Origin: Psychroflexus sediminis
GTDB taxonomy: Bacteria > Bacteroidota > Bacteroidia > Flavobacteriales > Flavobacteriaceae
Direction: 5' to 3'
NCBI RefSeq assembly: GCF_900099815.1
Contig: NZ_FNCW01000015.1
Location: 1 to 35,947, forward strand
Length of the DNA: 35,947 nt
Below the pieces are notes generated by a model. It saw only the letters and a program-made list of their open reading frames with translations. It did no database searches and was not told the DNA's origin. Positions 1 to 7,935 of the stretch are shown here, piece by piece (position 1 is the first letter of the stretch; the number at the start of each line of letters is the position of its first letter). A program made the translations under genes and the position numbers.

Positions 1-120
1 AATAGATTGTGGGTGATTATCCAGAACACCTCTGTTTTTAACTTGTACATCATTGCTGTTCAAACAGCAATAATCTAAAGTGTCTTTTGAAATGTCAATT
101 CCTGTAACAATATTTTCCAT
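1..120 (-). CDS. IS110-family transposase, N-terminal fragment (cut by window edge)
   Basis: Forty codons read leftwards from an ATG at 120 and run off the window. The start reads MENIVTGIDISKDTLDYCCL. The GIDISKDTLD stretch is the usual first strand of the DEDD/RuvC-like domain of IS110-family transposases, with the first catalytic Asp in GID. The family carries out site-specific transposition through the DEDD domain plus a C-terminal serine domain, guided by an element-encoded bridge RNA. The rest of the gene is missing only because the window ends. A C-terminal piece of the same family lies at the other edge of the window, also on the minus strand. Family assignment from 40 residues is less secure than for that right-hand piece. 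Confidence 0.75.
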   Translation of the reverse strand, partial: MENIVTGIDISKDTLDYCCLNSNDVQVKNRGVLDNHPQSI

Positions 121-223
121 AACTTTGAATTAGCTATTAAAAACCTGAAGAACCAATAGGTCTGAGTACTAACGCTATTAATAAGCCTAAAAGCTTTACA
201 TTCTAAATGGTACCAAAACCTAA

Positions 224-295
224 AGAGGGTGCAAGGACTAATGCTCGATATGAAGCTTAAATTTCAAGAGTCGAGATAGTTCACCTTGCTCCTCT
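224..295 (-). ncRNA. Candidate IS110 bridge RNA, main stem-loop
   Basis: Upstream of the IS110 transposase start, the minus strand folds into one long interrupted hairpin. AGAGG and GCAAGG (plus-strand 224-228 and 231-236) pair with CCTTGC and CCTCT (284-289 and 291-295). Inside it ACTA/TAGT (237-240 with 277-280), CTCGA/TCGAG (244-248 with 271-275) and TGAA/TTCA (251-254 with 263-266) also pair, leaving internal loops. In IS110-group elements the region between the left end and the transposase start encodes a bridge RNA of about 150-200 nt with looped stems that read target and donor DNA. Position and fold fit. Ends, expression and loop specificity are inferred, and the full RNA would extend beyond this stem towards position 121. 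Confidence 0.38.
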
Positions 296-394
296 GGTTT
301 TTCAGAAATTTAATATGATTAAACTTCTTATAAATATAAAATGTAAAACTAATAGCGCAGTCGAGACCTCGTTTTTCACCCCCCTTGACGGCCT

Positions 395-431
395 CTCGAC
401 TTCGCTCGAGCCTGCCTGCCGGCAAGGCAGG
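395..431. repeat. REP-like palindromes
   Basis: Two adjacent inverted repeats. CTCGA and TCGAG (395-399, 406-410) enclose six bases. CCTGCC and GGCAGG (411-416, 426-431) enclose the perfect palindrome TGCCGGCA (417-424). The CCTGCC...GGCAGG arms match the arms of the tandem repeat at 16407-16478, so these are probably members of one dispersed palindromic family. Confidence 0.6.
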
Positions 432-522
432 GCGGCATTCCTATTCTGCTTTAGTTTATCCTGAGAAAATACAATGAAATATACGTGAGAGCCTATTAGG
501 ACTGATTGTATAGTTTTAATTT

Positions 523-1227
523 TTAACCGAAAGTGATCAGCTTCGACTCGATTAAGACCTTATTGAAATCAAAGTTTTCAGCAATAAACCTCAGGGTTTT
601 TGGCGTGTAAAAAAAGACATGGGTGGGGTCGTTGTTATACCACCAGTCTTTAAACTCATTTTTGCCGATGTTATCCTTCAATATACTGGTTTTGCAAAAA
701 AGCTTTCCCGAAGTTCTGAGTAAATTTCTTAGTCTTGAGAATTCTTCTTTGGGCTGAAAAAAATGTTCCATGACTTCGCAGCAAATGATAAAATCGTATT
801 TTTTTGTCAGAGGTTTTGTCTCAGGAAAAAAAAACGGATCGTATAAAGCTATTTTTTTAAAACCATTCTCTTCCAGAACTACCGAGGCTACTGGTCCGGT
901 TCCGCAGCCGTAATCTAGTCCGTCTGCAGTTTTTGGAAACTGAGCTTCTACAGCATCGGTAATTGGATTAACAAATTTTTTATATCTGGGGTCTTTTACA
1001 TCGTTGTTATGTTCTTCATACCTGGATTTTTCCGAAGAATAGTCTATGTATTTTCTGGGGTGAAGAAAAACGGCATGGCAGGTAGAACACGTGTAGTAAT
1101 CTCTGCCTTTTTTACCTATCGAACAAAAATAATCCGCTATACTTTCGCATAGCGGACATGGATGATTCAATTCTGGGTTTTGAGCTTTCACTAAAGTTCT
1201 TTTATTTTCTTCAATTTGGTTTTCCAC
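523..1227 (-). CDS. Zinc-ribbon class I SAM-dependent methyltransferase
   Basis: A 234-residue protein. Near the N-terminus four cysteines in two pairs, C24-x2-C27 and C47-x2-C50, look like a zinc ribbon. The Rossmann methyltransferase core follows, with motif I GLDYGCGTGP at about 103-112, an acidic strand end (ALYDP) and the post-motif FIICCEVMEHF. This arrangement is common in orphan methyltransferases of the Methyltransf_11/23 type. The substrate is unknown; surface glycans are one possibility. The start lies inside the 3' end of the DUF349 gene, overlapping it by 37 bases, so the two are probably co-transcribed and translationally coupled. A GTG 12 codons further in is an alternative start and would remove the overlap. 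No sugar or capsule genes flank it here to suggest a pathway. Confidence 0.8.
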   Translation of the reverse strand: MENQIEENKRTLVKAQNPELNHPCPLCESIADYFCSIGKKGRDYYTCSTCHAVFLHPRKYIDYSSEKSRYEEHNNDVKDPRYKKFVNPITDAVEAQFPKTADGLDYGCGTGPVASVVLEENGFKKIALYDPFFFPETKPLTKKYDFIICCEVMEHFFQPKEEFSRLRNLLRTSGKLFCKTSILKDNIGKNEFKDWWYNNDPTHVFFYTPKTLRFIAENFDFNKVLIESKLITFG

Positions 1228-3410
1228 ATCTCAAGGTCTTCTTTCAGTTTATCCATGTTGTTATAAACTTCTTTCACCAGTGGGTTATCACGATTCGCAT
1301 CAGAGAAAAACTGAAGATTATTTTCCAGCTGCTGCAACTCGGCTTTGGTTTCCTCTATTTTCTTTCTTAAGAAGGTCTGCTCTTTATAGATGCGTTGAGA
1401 ATCGTCTGCTTCCTCCAGGTTTTGAAGTCTGTTTTGATATTTAATCAGTTCTGCATCTGTTTTGCTAATGTCGATTTGTTTAAAAATCTGATCCAAAGCC
1501 TTGTTGAATTTATTTTCAACATAGCGTTTATTAGCAGGGACCATACCAGCCGCATTCCATTTTGAAATATAAGACTTCACCAGTTTGATAGTGCTTTCTT
1601 CATCACTGCCTATTTGTTCATCTTTGAGCTTTTGAATAAGCTCTCTTTTTTGATTGAAAGCTTTCATCTCTTCGTTACTCTCATCGTTTTTATTGGCGTG
1701 AAATCTGTCGAAATAATGATTACAGGCTGCTTTGAATTGTTTCCAGATTTTATCGGAATCCTTTCTAGGTACATGACCTATTTTTTTCCAATCGTTTTGG
1801 ATCTTTTTCATAAGAGGTGTTGTGGTTTTAAAATCCTCACTATCCTTATGTTCCTCAGCAATCTTAATAAGTTCTTTCTTTTTCTCAAGATTGGCATATT
1901 GCTCAGCCTTTAATTCCTTGTAGAAATCATTTTTGTTTTTATTGAATTCTCGTGTGGCCTTTCTGAAGGCATCCCAGGTCTGGTCCTGCTTTTGTCTTGG
2001 TACACTACCAGCTCTGAAAAACAGATCACGAAGCTTATTCACATGCTTGATGCGCTCCTGGGCGTCTCTGTGCTGCGTGATTTTGCTTTCGGCCAATTTT
2101 TCAATTTGCTCTATGATGTCGAGTTTTACTTTTAGATGTTCCTCGCGTTTTTCATCGAGTTTTTCAAAATAAGCCTGACGTTTATCATGAATCAATTTGG
2201 TAGCTTCACTGAATTTCTCCCAAATCTCATCTCTAAATTCTCTGGATACCGGGCCCAGTTCTTCTTTCCACATTTTATGGAGCAATTGCAATTCACGAAA
2301 TGCTCTATTGACATCTTCCTGCTGAGCTAGCTCTTCCGCACGATTTATGATTTTGAGCTTTTGATCCAAATTATATTTAAAGTCCATGTCTCTAAATTCG
2401 CGATCAAGATGCAAGAAATCATAAAATCGCTCCACATGGTGATGGTAATTATTCCAAACCGTGTTATAGTCATTCTTAGGGACAGAACCCGCATTTTTCC
2501 AGCGCTCCTGAAGCTCCTTAAACTGCTTAAAACTGGTATTCATACTCTCGCCAGAGCCGATCATATTTTTAAGTTCCTCTATGATTCCAAGTCTGGTTTT
2601 TAGATTGGTGTTGAGGTTTTTCTTAAGCTGAGAATAGTACTGGTCTCTCTTTTCACGATAATCAAAATAGATGGTATTGAAGTTTTTCTTCACAGGGGAG
2701 GAGTAGTGAAAATCTATAATATTGCCACCTTCAGCAATAAATTCCTCCTTTTTTTCCTCGATGACATCATTGAATTTCTTATCGAACTCAATTTTGATAT
2801 TATTGACATGGTCCTTGATGGATTGAACCTTTTCTTTTTTTACCAGGCTTTCCAGCTCAAATACAAGCTCATCCAGAGACATAGCGTGGTAATCCTTCAT
2901 TTCTATCTCATGCCTTCTTCCTACATCCTGATCTTCGCTGTCTTCAGCATTAGCTTCATCGACATCCTGATCCTTGGATTTTTGATCATCATCATCATCT
3001 GAAGTTTCTTCAGATTTAATTGAGTCTTTTTCCTTTTCAGGTGTGCCTGAAGCTGGTTTTGAAACATCCTCTTCAGGGTTTTCTTCTGGAGTTTTAGAAC
3101 TGTTCTCTTCAGGCTTCTCTGCCGCTGGTTTTGAATCCTCCTCCTCATCAGGGTTTTCTACAGAAGTTTTCGATGCCTCTTCCTTTTTAGAAGTTTCATC
3201 AGTTGTAGGTTTATCTGGTTCTGAGAGGTTTTCTTTTTTCTCTTTTTCTTCTGAACCTGGCCGTCCAAGACTCGCAGGCGAGTTTGCTACAGATTCATCA
3301 GATGCTTTTTCATCTTGAGTAGATTCAGTAGTTGTGTTTTCAGAGGTGTCTTCAGCGGGTTTAGAGACGTTTTCTTCGTTTATATCCTTGGGATCATTCT
3401 GTTCTGACAT
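1191..3410 (-). CDS. DUF349 repeat protein with acidic N-terminal extension
   Basis: 739 residues from the ATG at 3410. The open frame extends to a TTG three codons earlier, but ATG is preferred. Residues 1 to about 165 are low-complexity and very rich in Glu, Asp, Lys, Ser and Pro, with recurring ExPEE/SKPA-type units, so they are probably disordered. The rest is a helical array of about five or six DUF349 units, each with a core like WKxxGxVPRxxxDxxWxxF followed by a basic helix; clear cores include RAGSVPRQKQDQTW and KIGHVPRKDSDKIW. Charged coiled-coil segments link the units. DUF349 proteins are widespread in Bacteroidota and Actinobacteria and their biochemical role is unsettled. The methyltransferase gene overlaps its 3' end. 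There is no signal peptide, so it is probably cytoplasmic. Confidence 0.9.
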   Translation of the reverse strand: MSEQNDPKDINEENVSKPAEDTSENTTTESTQDEKASDESVANSPASLGRPGSEEKEKKENLSEPDKPTTDETSKKEEASKTSVENPDEEEDSKPAAEKPEENSSKTPEENPEEDVSKPASGTPEKEKDSIKSEETSDDDDDQKSKDQDVDEANAEDSEDQDVGRRHEIEMKDYHAMSLDELVFELESLVKKEKVQSIKDHVNNIKIEFDKKFNDVIEEKKEEFIAEGGNIIDFHYSSPVKKNFNTIYFDYREKRDQYYSQLKKNLNTNLKTRLGIIEELKNMIGSGESMNTSFKQFKELQERWKNAGSVPKNDYNTVWNNYHHHVERFYDFLHLDREFRDMDFKYNLDQKLKIINRAEELAQQEDVNRAFRELQLLHKMWKEELGPVSREFRDEIWEKFSEATKLIHDKRQAYFEKLDEKREEHLKVKLDIIEQIEKLAESKITQHRDAQERIKHVNKLRDLFFRAGSVPRQKQDQTWDAFRKATREFNKNKNDFYKELKAEQYANLEKKKELIKIAEEHKDSEDFKTTTPLMKKIQNDWKKIGHVPRKDSDKIWKQFKAACNHYFDRFHANKNDESNEEMKAFNQKRELIQKLKDEQIGSDEESTIKLVKSYISKWNAAGMVPANKRYVENKFNKALDQIFKQIDISKTDAELIKYQNRLQNLEEADDSQRIYKEQTFLRKKIEETKAELQQLENNLQFFSDANRDNPLVKEVYNNMDKLKEDLEMWKTKLKKIKEL

Positions 3411-3549
3411 GTCTTTCAATGTTAAGGTTCGTAAATTCGTTGAAATATAACAACAACCAAGTTACCTCACAAAAAAATGACTGAATTTCCTTGACAAATC
3501 AGTCGTTTAAACTGTTAACTCAACTTTAACGACAACCGATTAAACCGAA

Positions 3550-3557
3550 TAGGTTTG
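3550..3557 (+). promoter_or_regulatory. Putative -7 element of the beta-barrel receptor gene
   Basis: TAGGTTTG matches the Bacteroidota -7 consensus TAnnTTTG, about 37 bases before the GTG start at 3595. No clear -33 TTG is seen at the usual distance, so support is moderate. Confidence 0.42.
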
Positions 3558-3594
3558 TTGAAGTCTTAATAATGAACTTTAAACAAAAAATGTA

Positions 3595-6036
3595 GTGTAT
3601 AAAAAGATATTGATCATACTTGCGTTTCTTCCTATTGTAGGATTTGCACAGAAATATGAGTTAAGCGGGAAAGTAATAGATAAGACTATGGATTATCCAT
3701 TGGAATATGCCTCTATTTCAGCAAAAAGCCTTGAGGATGGGTCTATCGTAAATGGTGGTGTCACCAACCGTCAGGGTGAATTCTCCATCATGTTAGAAAA
3801 GGGAACCTATGATCTTGAGATAGAATACATTTCTTTTGAAGTTAAGAAAATCAATAATTTTACCATAACCGAAGATACTGATCTTGGAACCATTAAACTT
3901 GGCGCCAAAACAGATAGTCTGGATGAAGTTACTGTAGTAGCTGAAACGACTCAGGTAGAAGTCAGGCTGGATAAAAAAATCTATAATGTGGGGAAAGACC
4001 TGACGACCTCGGGTGGTACTGTAAGTGATGCACTTGGGAATGTACCCTCTGTTACTGTAGATATAGATGGAGCCATCAGTTTACGGGGAAATTCAAATGT
4101 AAGAATACTGATTAATGGTAAACCGTCCTCTATTGCGGGTTTTGGAGATCAGGATGTGTTTCAGCAACTTCCAGCAAATGCTATTGAATCTGTGGAAGTC
4201 ATCACGAGTCCTTCAGCCAGATACGATGCTGAGGGTACGGCGGGTATAATCAATATTATCTTAAAAAGAGAAAAAACATTGGGATTTAATGGTTCTATTC
4301 GAGGAACTCTCGGAGATCCTAAAAACTCTGGTGCTTTTGCAGATTTAAACTTAAGAACTGACAATTTCAATGTGTTTACAAGTCTTGGCTTTACCGATAG
4401 AGTGAGTCCCGGGAATTCATTTTCTGATATAAGATATACAGGTAATTCTAATTTTGATAGAATTATAGAAAACAGGGAGTTTGACAGAACTGGTCAAAAC
4501 TTTAATGTAAATGCGGGTGTAGAATATTTCATTGATGAGATGTCTTCCATTACAGCTAGTTTTTTTACCAGACTTGGTGATGATAGAGATGTCTCAACCA
4601 ATATCAACAGAAGATTTGATGACGGAGTAGAGAATAGTACTACTGAAAGAATAGAGGAAGAGCTTGAGGAAGATGAGCGTTATCAATATGCATTAAACTA
4701 TGAAAAGAGGTTTGATAAGGAGAATCGAGATCATAAACTTACAGCAGACTTGCAATATTCCAACTCTGATGAAACCAAAACCGCTATTATCAATGAAAAT
4801 CAAACCATTCCTGTAGATTCCCTGGTGGCCTTTCAGGATAATCTCGAAACAGAATTCGAAGAGGGTTTTCTGATTCAGGCAGATTACGTTCTACCTATAG
4901 GAGATGCTCAGTTTGAAGCAGGATTTAGAGGGGATTATGAAGACCAGACGCAAGGATTCCTGGTTCAAAGAAGAAATCTTGAAACCGGGGAACTTGTTAC
5001 AGATGAGTTCGTTTCCAGTGATTTTAATTTTACGCAGAATGTGACTGCCGTGTATACGCAGTTTGGTGACAAGATGGGTAAGTTTTCTTATCTCTTAGGT
5101 TTGAGGTATGAAAACACCCAACTGAAAGGAAACACCATACCACTGGTTCCTGAAAATTTTGACAGAAGTTTTGATTTTGATAAGAATTTTGATGGTCTTT
5201 TTCCAACCGTCAATTTAGTTTACGAACTTGGAGAGGATGAGAATGTAACTTTAGGATATAACAGACGAATTAATAGACCCAGGAGCTGGTATTTAAATCC
5301 TTTTCCATCGCAATCCAGTAGGATTAATGTGTTTCAGGGTAATCCAGATCTTAATCCCTCATTCGCCAATGCCTTTGATTTGGGCTATTTAAAACGTTGG
5401 GAGAAACTGACTTTAACAAGTTCTATGTATTATCAAAGAGAAACGGATGCTTTTGAGCGCGTTGAAAGAGATACAGGAAGACTTACGGAAGAAGATGGCA
5501 TTCCTATTATTGAAAATATCCCCATTAACCTTTCCACTGAAGAGCGTTATGGTGCTGAAGTAGGTGTCTTGTACAATCCGGTGAAGTGGTTAAGAACTAA
5601 TTTGAGTTTCAATTACTTTAAATTTGAAACAGAAGGAAGTTTTGAAGGTATAAGTTATGGAGCTACCAATGAAAGTTATTTTGGTAGATTTAGTTCCAAT
5701 ATAATTCTTCCTGGTAAAATCCAATGGCAAACCAATGCGTTTTACAGAGGGCCGAGACAAAATGCTCAAACAGAAACTGACCCTATTGCTTCAGTCGATT
5801 TGGGTTTTAGCAAAGACTTTTTGAAAGAAGAAAATTTGACCGTATCATTGAATGTTAGAGATTTATTTAACTCTAGGAAACGAGATCAATTTACAGTGAC
5901 AGAAAATTTCACTTCTACCACTTCCTCACAGTGGAGAGTTAGACAAGTTACAGCTACAGTGGTGTACAGGTTTAACCAGCAAAAGAAAGACCAGAGAAGA
6001 GGTGGTGGCGAAGATTACGATGAAAGCGAGTTCTAG
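3595..6036 (+). CDS. Outer-membrane beta-barrel (TonB-dependent receptor-like) protein
   Basis: An 813-residue protein starting at GTG; the nearest upstream ATG (3590) meets a stop at once. Residues 1-18 form a Sec signal ending in VGFAQ. Residues 20 to about 108 are a carboxypeptidase-regulatory-like beta-sandwich (SGKVIDKTMDYPLEYASI). Residues about 120-225 form a plug domain with the typical LRGNSNVRILINGKPS and ESVEVITSPSARYDAEGTAG segments. The remainder is a transmembrane barrel of the OMP_b-brl_3 kind, ending in a charged RRGGGEDYDESEF tail rather than a terminal aromatic strand. Such proteins act in the outer membrane in uptake of large or chelated substrates. There is no neighbouring SusD, sigma/anti-sigma pair or siderophore gene, so the substrate is unknown. 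A strong terminator follows. Confidence 0.9.
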   Translation: MYKKILIILAFLPIVGFAQKYELSGKVIDKTMDYPLEYASISAKSLEDGSIVNGGVTNRQGEFSIMLEKGTYDLEIEYISFEVKKINNFTITEDTDLGTIKLGAKTDSLDEVTVVAETTQVEVRLDKKIYNVGKDLTTSGGTVSDALGNVPSVTVDIDGAISLRGNSNVRILINGKPSSIAGFGDQDVFQQLPANAIESVEVITSPSARYDAEGTAGIINIILKREKTLGFNGSIRGTLGDPKNSGAFADLNLRTDNFNVFTSLGFTDRVSPGNSFSDIRYTGNSNFDRIIENREFDRTGQNFNVNAGVEYFIDEMSSITASFFTRLGDDRDVSTNINRRFDDGVENSTTERIEEELEEDERYQYALNYEKRFDKENRDHKLTADLQYSNSDETKTAIINENQTIPVDSLVAFQDNLETEFEEGFLIQADYVLPIGDAQFEAGFRGDYEDQTQGFLVQRRNLETGELVTDEFVSSDFNFTQNVTAVYTQFGDKMGKFSYLLGLRYENTQLKGNTIPLVPENFDRSFDFDKNFDGLFPTVNLVYELGEDENVTLGYNRRINRPRSWYLNPFPSQSSRINVFQGNPDLNPSFANAFDLGYLKRWEKLTLTSSMYYQRETDAFERVERDTGRLTEEDGIPIIENIPINLSTEERYGAEVGVLYNPVKWLRTNLSFNYFKFETEGSFEGISYGATNESYFGRFSSNIILPGKIQWQTNAFYRGPRQNAQTETDPIASVDLGFSKDFLKEENLTVSLNVRDLFNSRKRDQFTVTENFTSTTSSQWRVRQVTATVVYRFNQQKKDQRRGGGEDYDESEF

Positions 6037-6061
6037 TATCCGAGGATTGTATGACAACCAA

Positions 6062-6090
6062 AAAAGGCAGGAAATCATTTCCTGCCTTTT
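6062..6090. terminator. Bidirectional terminator
   Basis: A 13-bp perfect stem (AAAAGGCAGGAAA with TTTCCTGCCTTTT) and a three-base loop, between the convergent receptor gene and the small membrane protein gene. A/T tracts on both sides allow function in both directions. Confidence 0.8.
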
Positions 6091-6117
6091 CTGTTTTTAT
6101 AAAAAAATATGTTTGAC

Positions 6118-6288
6118 TTAGTCGTCTTTCTTCTTCTTTTTACCTTCTTTGATTTCTTTCAATCTTTCCATTAAAGAACCTCCAATCCAGTAAGGAATGA
6201 TGGCCGTTAAAAATATCATTAACCAAAACCCGATGGTTAAGATGAGTAGAAAAAGTAAAAACCCTAAATATTGATCAAATTCGAACAT
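6118..6288 (-). CDS. Small single-span membrane protein (56 aa)
   Basis: An open frame of 56 codons from ATG at 6288 to TAA at 6118. The first 7 residues are polar (MFEFDQY). Residues 8 to about 35 are strongly hydrophobic (GFLLFLLILTIGFWLMIFL) and form one long membrane helix, or a helix with a re-entrant turn at IPYW. The C-terminus is a basic tail rich in Lys ending KKKKKDD. That pattern, the position just upstream of a terminator in the correct direction, and lack of overlap with other genes support a real gene. I do not recognise a named family. An inner-membrane location with the positive tail in the cytoplasm is inferred. Confidence 0.65.
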   Translation of the reverse strand: MFEFDQYLGFLLFLLILTIGFWLMIFLTAIIPYWIGGSLMERLKEIKEGKKKKKDD

Positions 6289-6400
6289 CAGAATAAATTT
6301 TGTTTTGACAAAGATAAATAAACATTGAATTACAGGCTCATGTTTTTAAAAATAATTATCCTGAAATTGTGTTTTACAATCAACTCCATGTAATATTTCT

Positions 6401-6408
6401 TAAATTTG
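6401..6408 (+). promoter_or_regulatory. Putative -7 element of fumC
   Basis: TAAATTTG fits TAnnTTTG and ends 20 bases before the ATG at 6429, implying a leader of about 15 nt. No good -33 element was found. Confidence 0.45.
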
Positions 6409-6428
6409 ACAAACAAAAAAATCATACC

Positions 6429-7820
6429 ATGTCTTATAGAATAGAGAAAGATACGATAGGCGAAGTTCAGGTGCCAGCAGATAAATTATGGGCTGCTCAA
6501 ACCGAGCGTTCCAGGAATAACTTCAAAATTGGCCCCCAGGCTTCCATGCCTTTAGAAATCATTTATGGTTTTGCTTACTTGAAAAAAGCTGCGGCTTATA
6601 CCAACGCTGAATTAGGGGTTCTTGAAGAAGAAAAAAGAGATCTTATCGCCAAGGTTTGTGATGAGATTCTGGAAGGTCAGCACGATGATCAATTTCCGCT
6701 GGTGATTTGGCAAACAGGTTCCGGAACACAGAGCAATATGAATGTGAATGAGGTGATTTCCAATAGAATTCACCAGTTACAGGGGCACGAGCTTGGAAAA
6801 GGCGATAAATTTGTGTCTCCAAACGATGATGTGAATAAATCCCAGTCTTCCAACGATACTTTTCCAACCGGGATGCATATTGCGATTTATAAGAAAATAA
6901 TGGATGTTACCATTCCAGGTGTTTCTCAATTGAGAGACCAGCTACAAAAGAAGTCTGAAGACTTTAAGGATGTCGTGAAAATCGGGAGGACACATTTCAT
7001 GGATGCAACGCCCTTAACCCTCGGACAAGAGTTCAGCGGCTACGTCTCTCAGCTTAATCATGGCTTAAAAGCTTTGGAAAACACCCTGCCTCACCTGCAG
7101 GAACTCGCACTTGGAGGAACAGCTGTTGGAACCGGCCTCAATACTCCGGAAGGCTATGCTGAAAAGGTGTCGAAGTATATTGCAGATTTCACCGAATTGC
7201 CTTTTGTTTCTGCAGAAAATAAATTTGAAGCGCTTGCGGCTCATGATTCCTTAGTAGAAACCCATGGGGCATTAAAACAACTCGCGGTATCGCTTAATAA
7301 AATCGGAAATGATATCCGAATGCTGTCTTCCGGGCCGCGAAGTGGCATTGGGGAAATCAGCATTCCAGCCAACGAACCAGGATCTTCCATCATGCCGGGA
7401 AAAGTCAATCCTACCCAGTGTGAAGCCCTTACGATGGTTTGTGCCCAGGTGATGGGTAACGATGTTGCCGTAGGCGTAGGGGGTATGCAAGGTCAGTTTG
7501 AGCTTAACGTTTTTAAACCTGTGATGGCTGCCAACGTCCTGCAATCGGCCCAGTTAATCGGGGATGCCTGCGTGTCTTTCGATGAAAATTGTGCTGCTGG
7601 AATCGAACCTAATCAGGAGCGAATCAATGAATTAGTCAATAATTCCTTAATGCTGGTCACAGCCCTTAATACCAAAATCGGCTATTACAAAGCCGCAGAA
7701 ATCGCTAATAAAGCTCATGAAAATGGGACCACTTTAAAAGAAGAAGCGGTTAATTTGGGGTATACCACAGCCGAAGAATTCGATAAGTGGGTAGATCCAA
7801 AAGCGATGACCAATTCTTAA
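6429..7820 (+). CDS. fumC: Class II fumarate hydratase
   Basis: 463 residues from the ATG at 6429, the usual length for FumC. The open frame extends 20 codons upstream, but that part covers the -7 promoter element and does not resemble the family, whereas [16 protein letters not shown] is the typical FumC start. It catalyses the reversible hydration of fumarate to L-malate in the TCA cycle, as a cytoplasmic tetramer without an iron-sulfur cluster. Visible signatures are [32 protein letters not shown], the [14 protein letters not shown] segment and the superfamily signature [11 protein letters not shown]. All catalytic regions are intact. It is monocistronic between two terminators. Argininosuccinate lyase and aspartase share the fold, but the signatures and length favour fumarase. 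Confidence 0.97.
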   Translation: MSYRIEKDTIGEVQVPADKLWAAQTERSRNNFKIGPQASMPLEIIYGFAYLKKAAAYTNAELGVLEEEKRDLIAKVCDEILEGQHDDQFPLVIWQTGSGTQSNMNVNEVISNRIHQLQGHELGKGDKFVSPNDDVNKSQSSNDTFPTGMHIAIYKKIMDVTIPGVSQLRDQLQKKSEDFKDVVKIGRTHFMDATPLTLGQEFSGYVSQLNHGLKALENTLPHLQELALGGTAVGTGLNTPEGYAEKVSKYIADFTELPFVSAENKFEALAAHDSLVETHGALKQLAVSLNKIGNDIRMLSSGPRSGIGEISIPANEPGSSIMPGKVNPTQCEALTMVCAQVMGNDVAVGVGGMQGQFELNVFKPVMAANVLQSAQLIGDACVSFDENCAAGIEPNQERINELVNNSLMLVTALNTKIGYYKAAEIANKAHENGTTLKEEAVNLGYTTAEEFDKWVDPKAMTNS

Positions 7821-7901
7821 GTGCATGATTTTGGGAGCATCGCTCACAAACCTTACTAAGTAGTTGTATTAAATAAAGGGCAGTGCTCTAATTTTTAAAA
7901 A

Positions 7902-7935
7902 AAAACTGGTTTGAAATAATTTTCAAGCCGGTTTT
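7902..7935. terminator. Bidirectional terminator between fumC and the PCIF1-like gene
   Basis: AAAACTGGTTTGAAA pairs with TTTCAAGCCGGTTTT around a TAAT loop (two G-T-type mismatches), followed by T runs. It separates two convergent genes, and the stop codon of the minus-strand gene lies at its edge. Confidence 0.75.

Larger units (their letters stand above)
121..522. other. Gene-free IS110 left flank and junction region
   Basis: About 400 bases with no supported coding sequence. The part nearest the transposase start (121 to roughly 345) is AT-rich and likely belongs to the IS110 element as its 5' non-coding end. It holds a long hairpin at 224-295. The part from about 360 to 435 carries GC-rich palindromes resembling chromosomal REP-like repeats. 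The exact edge of the insertion sequence cannot be fixed without a second copy to align. No tRNA or other RNA gene was recognised apart from the candidate bridge RNA. Confidence 0.5.

Noticed and set aside
3043-3318. Ser/Phe-rich plus-strand open frame
   Set aside because: It is the antisense of the acidic low-complexity head of the DUF349 gene; GAA-rich codons leave the reverse frame open.
6369-6428. Twenty-codon N-terminal extension of fumarase
   Set aside because: It covers a -7 promoter element and has no counterpart in FumC; the ATG at 6429 begins the conserved protein.
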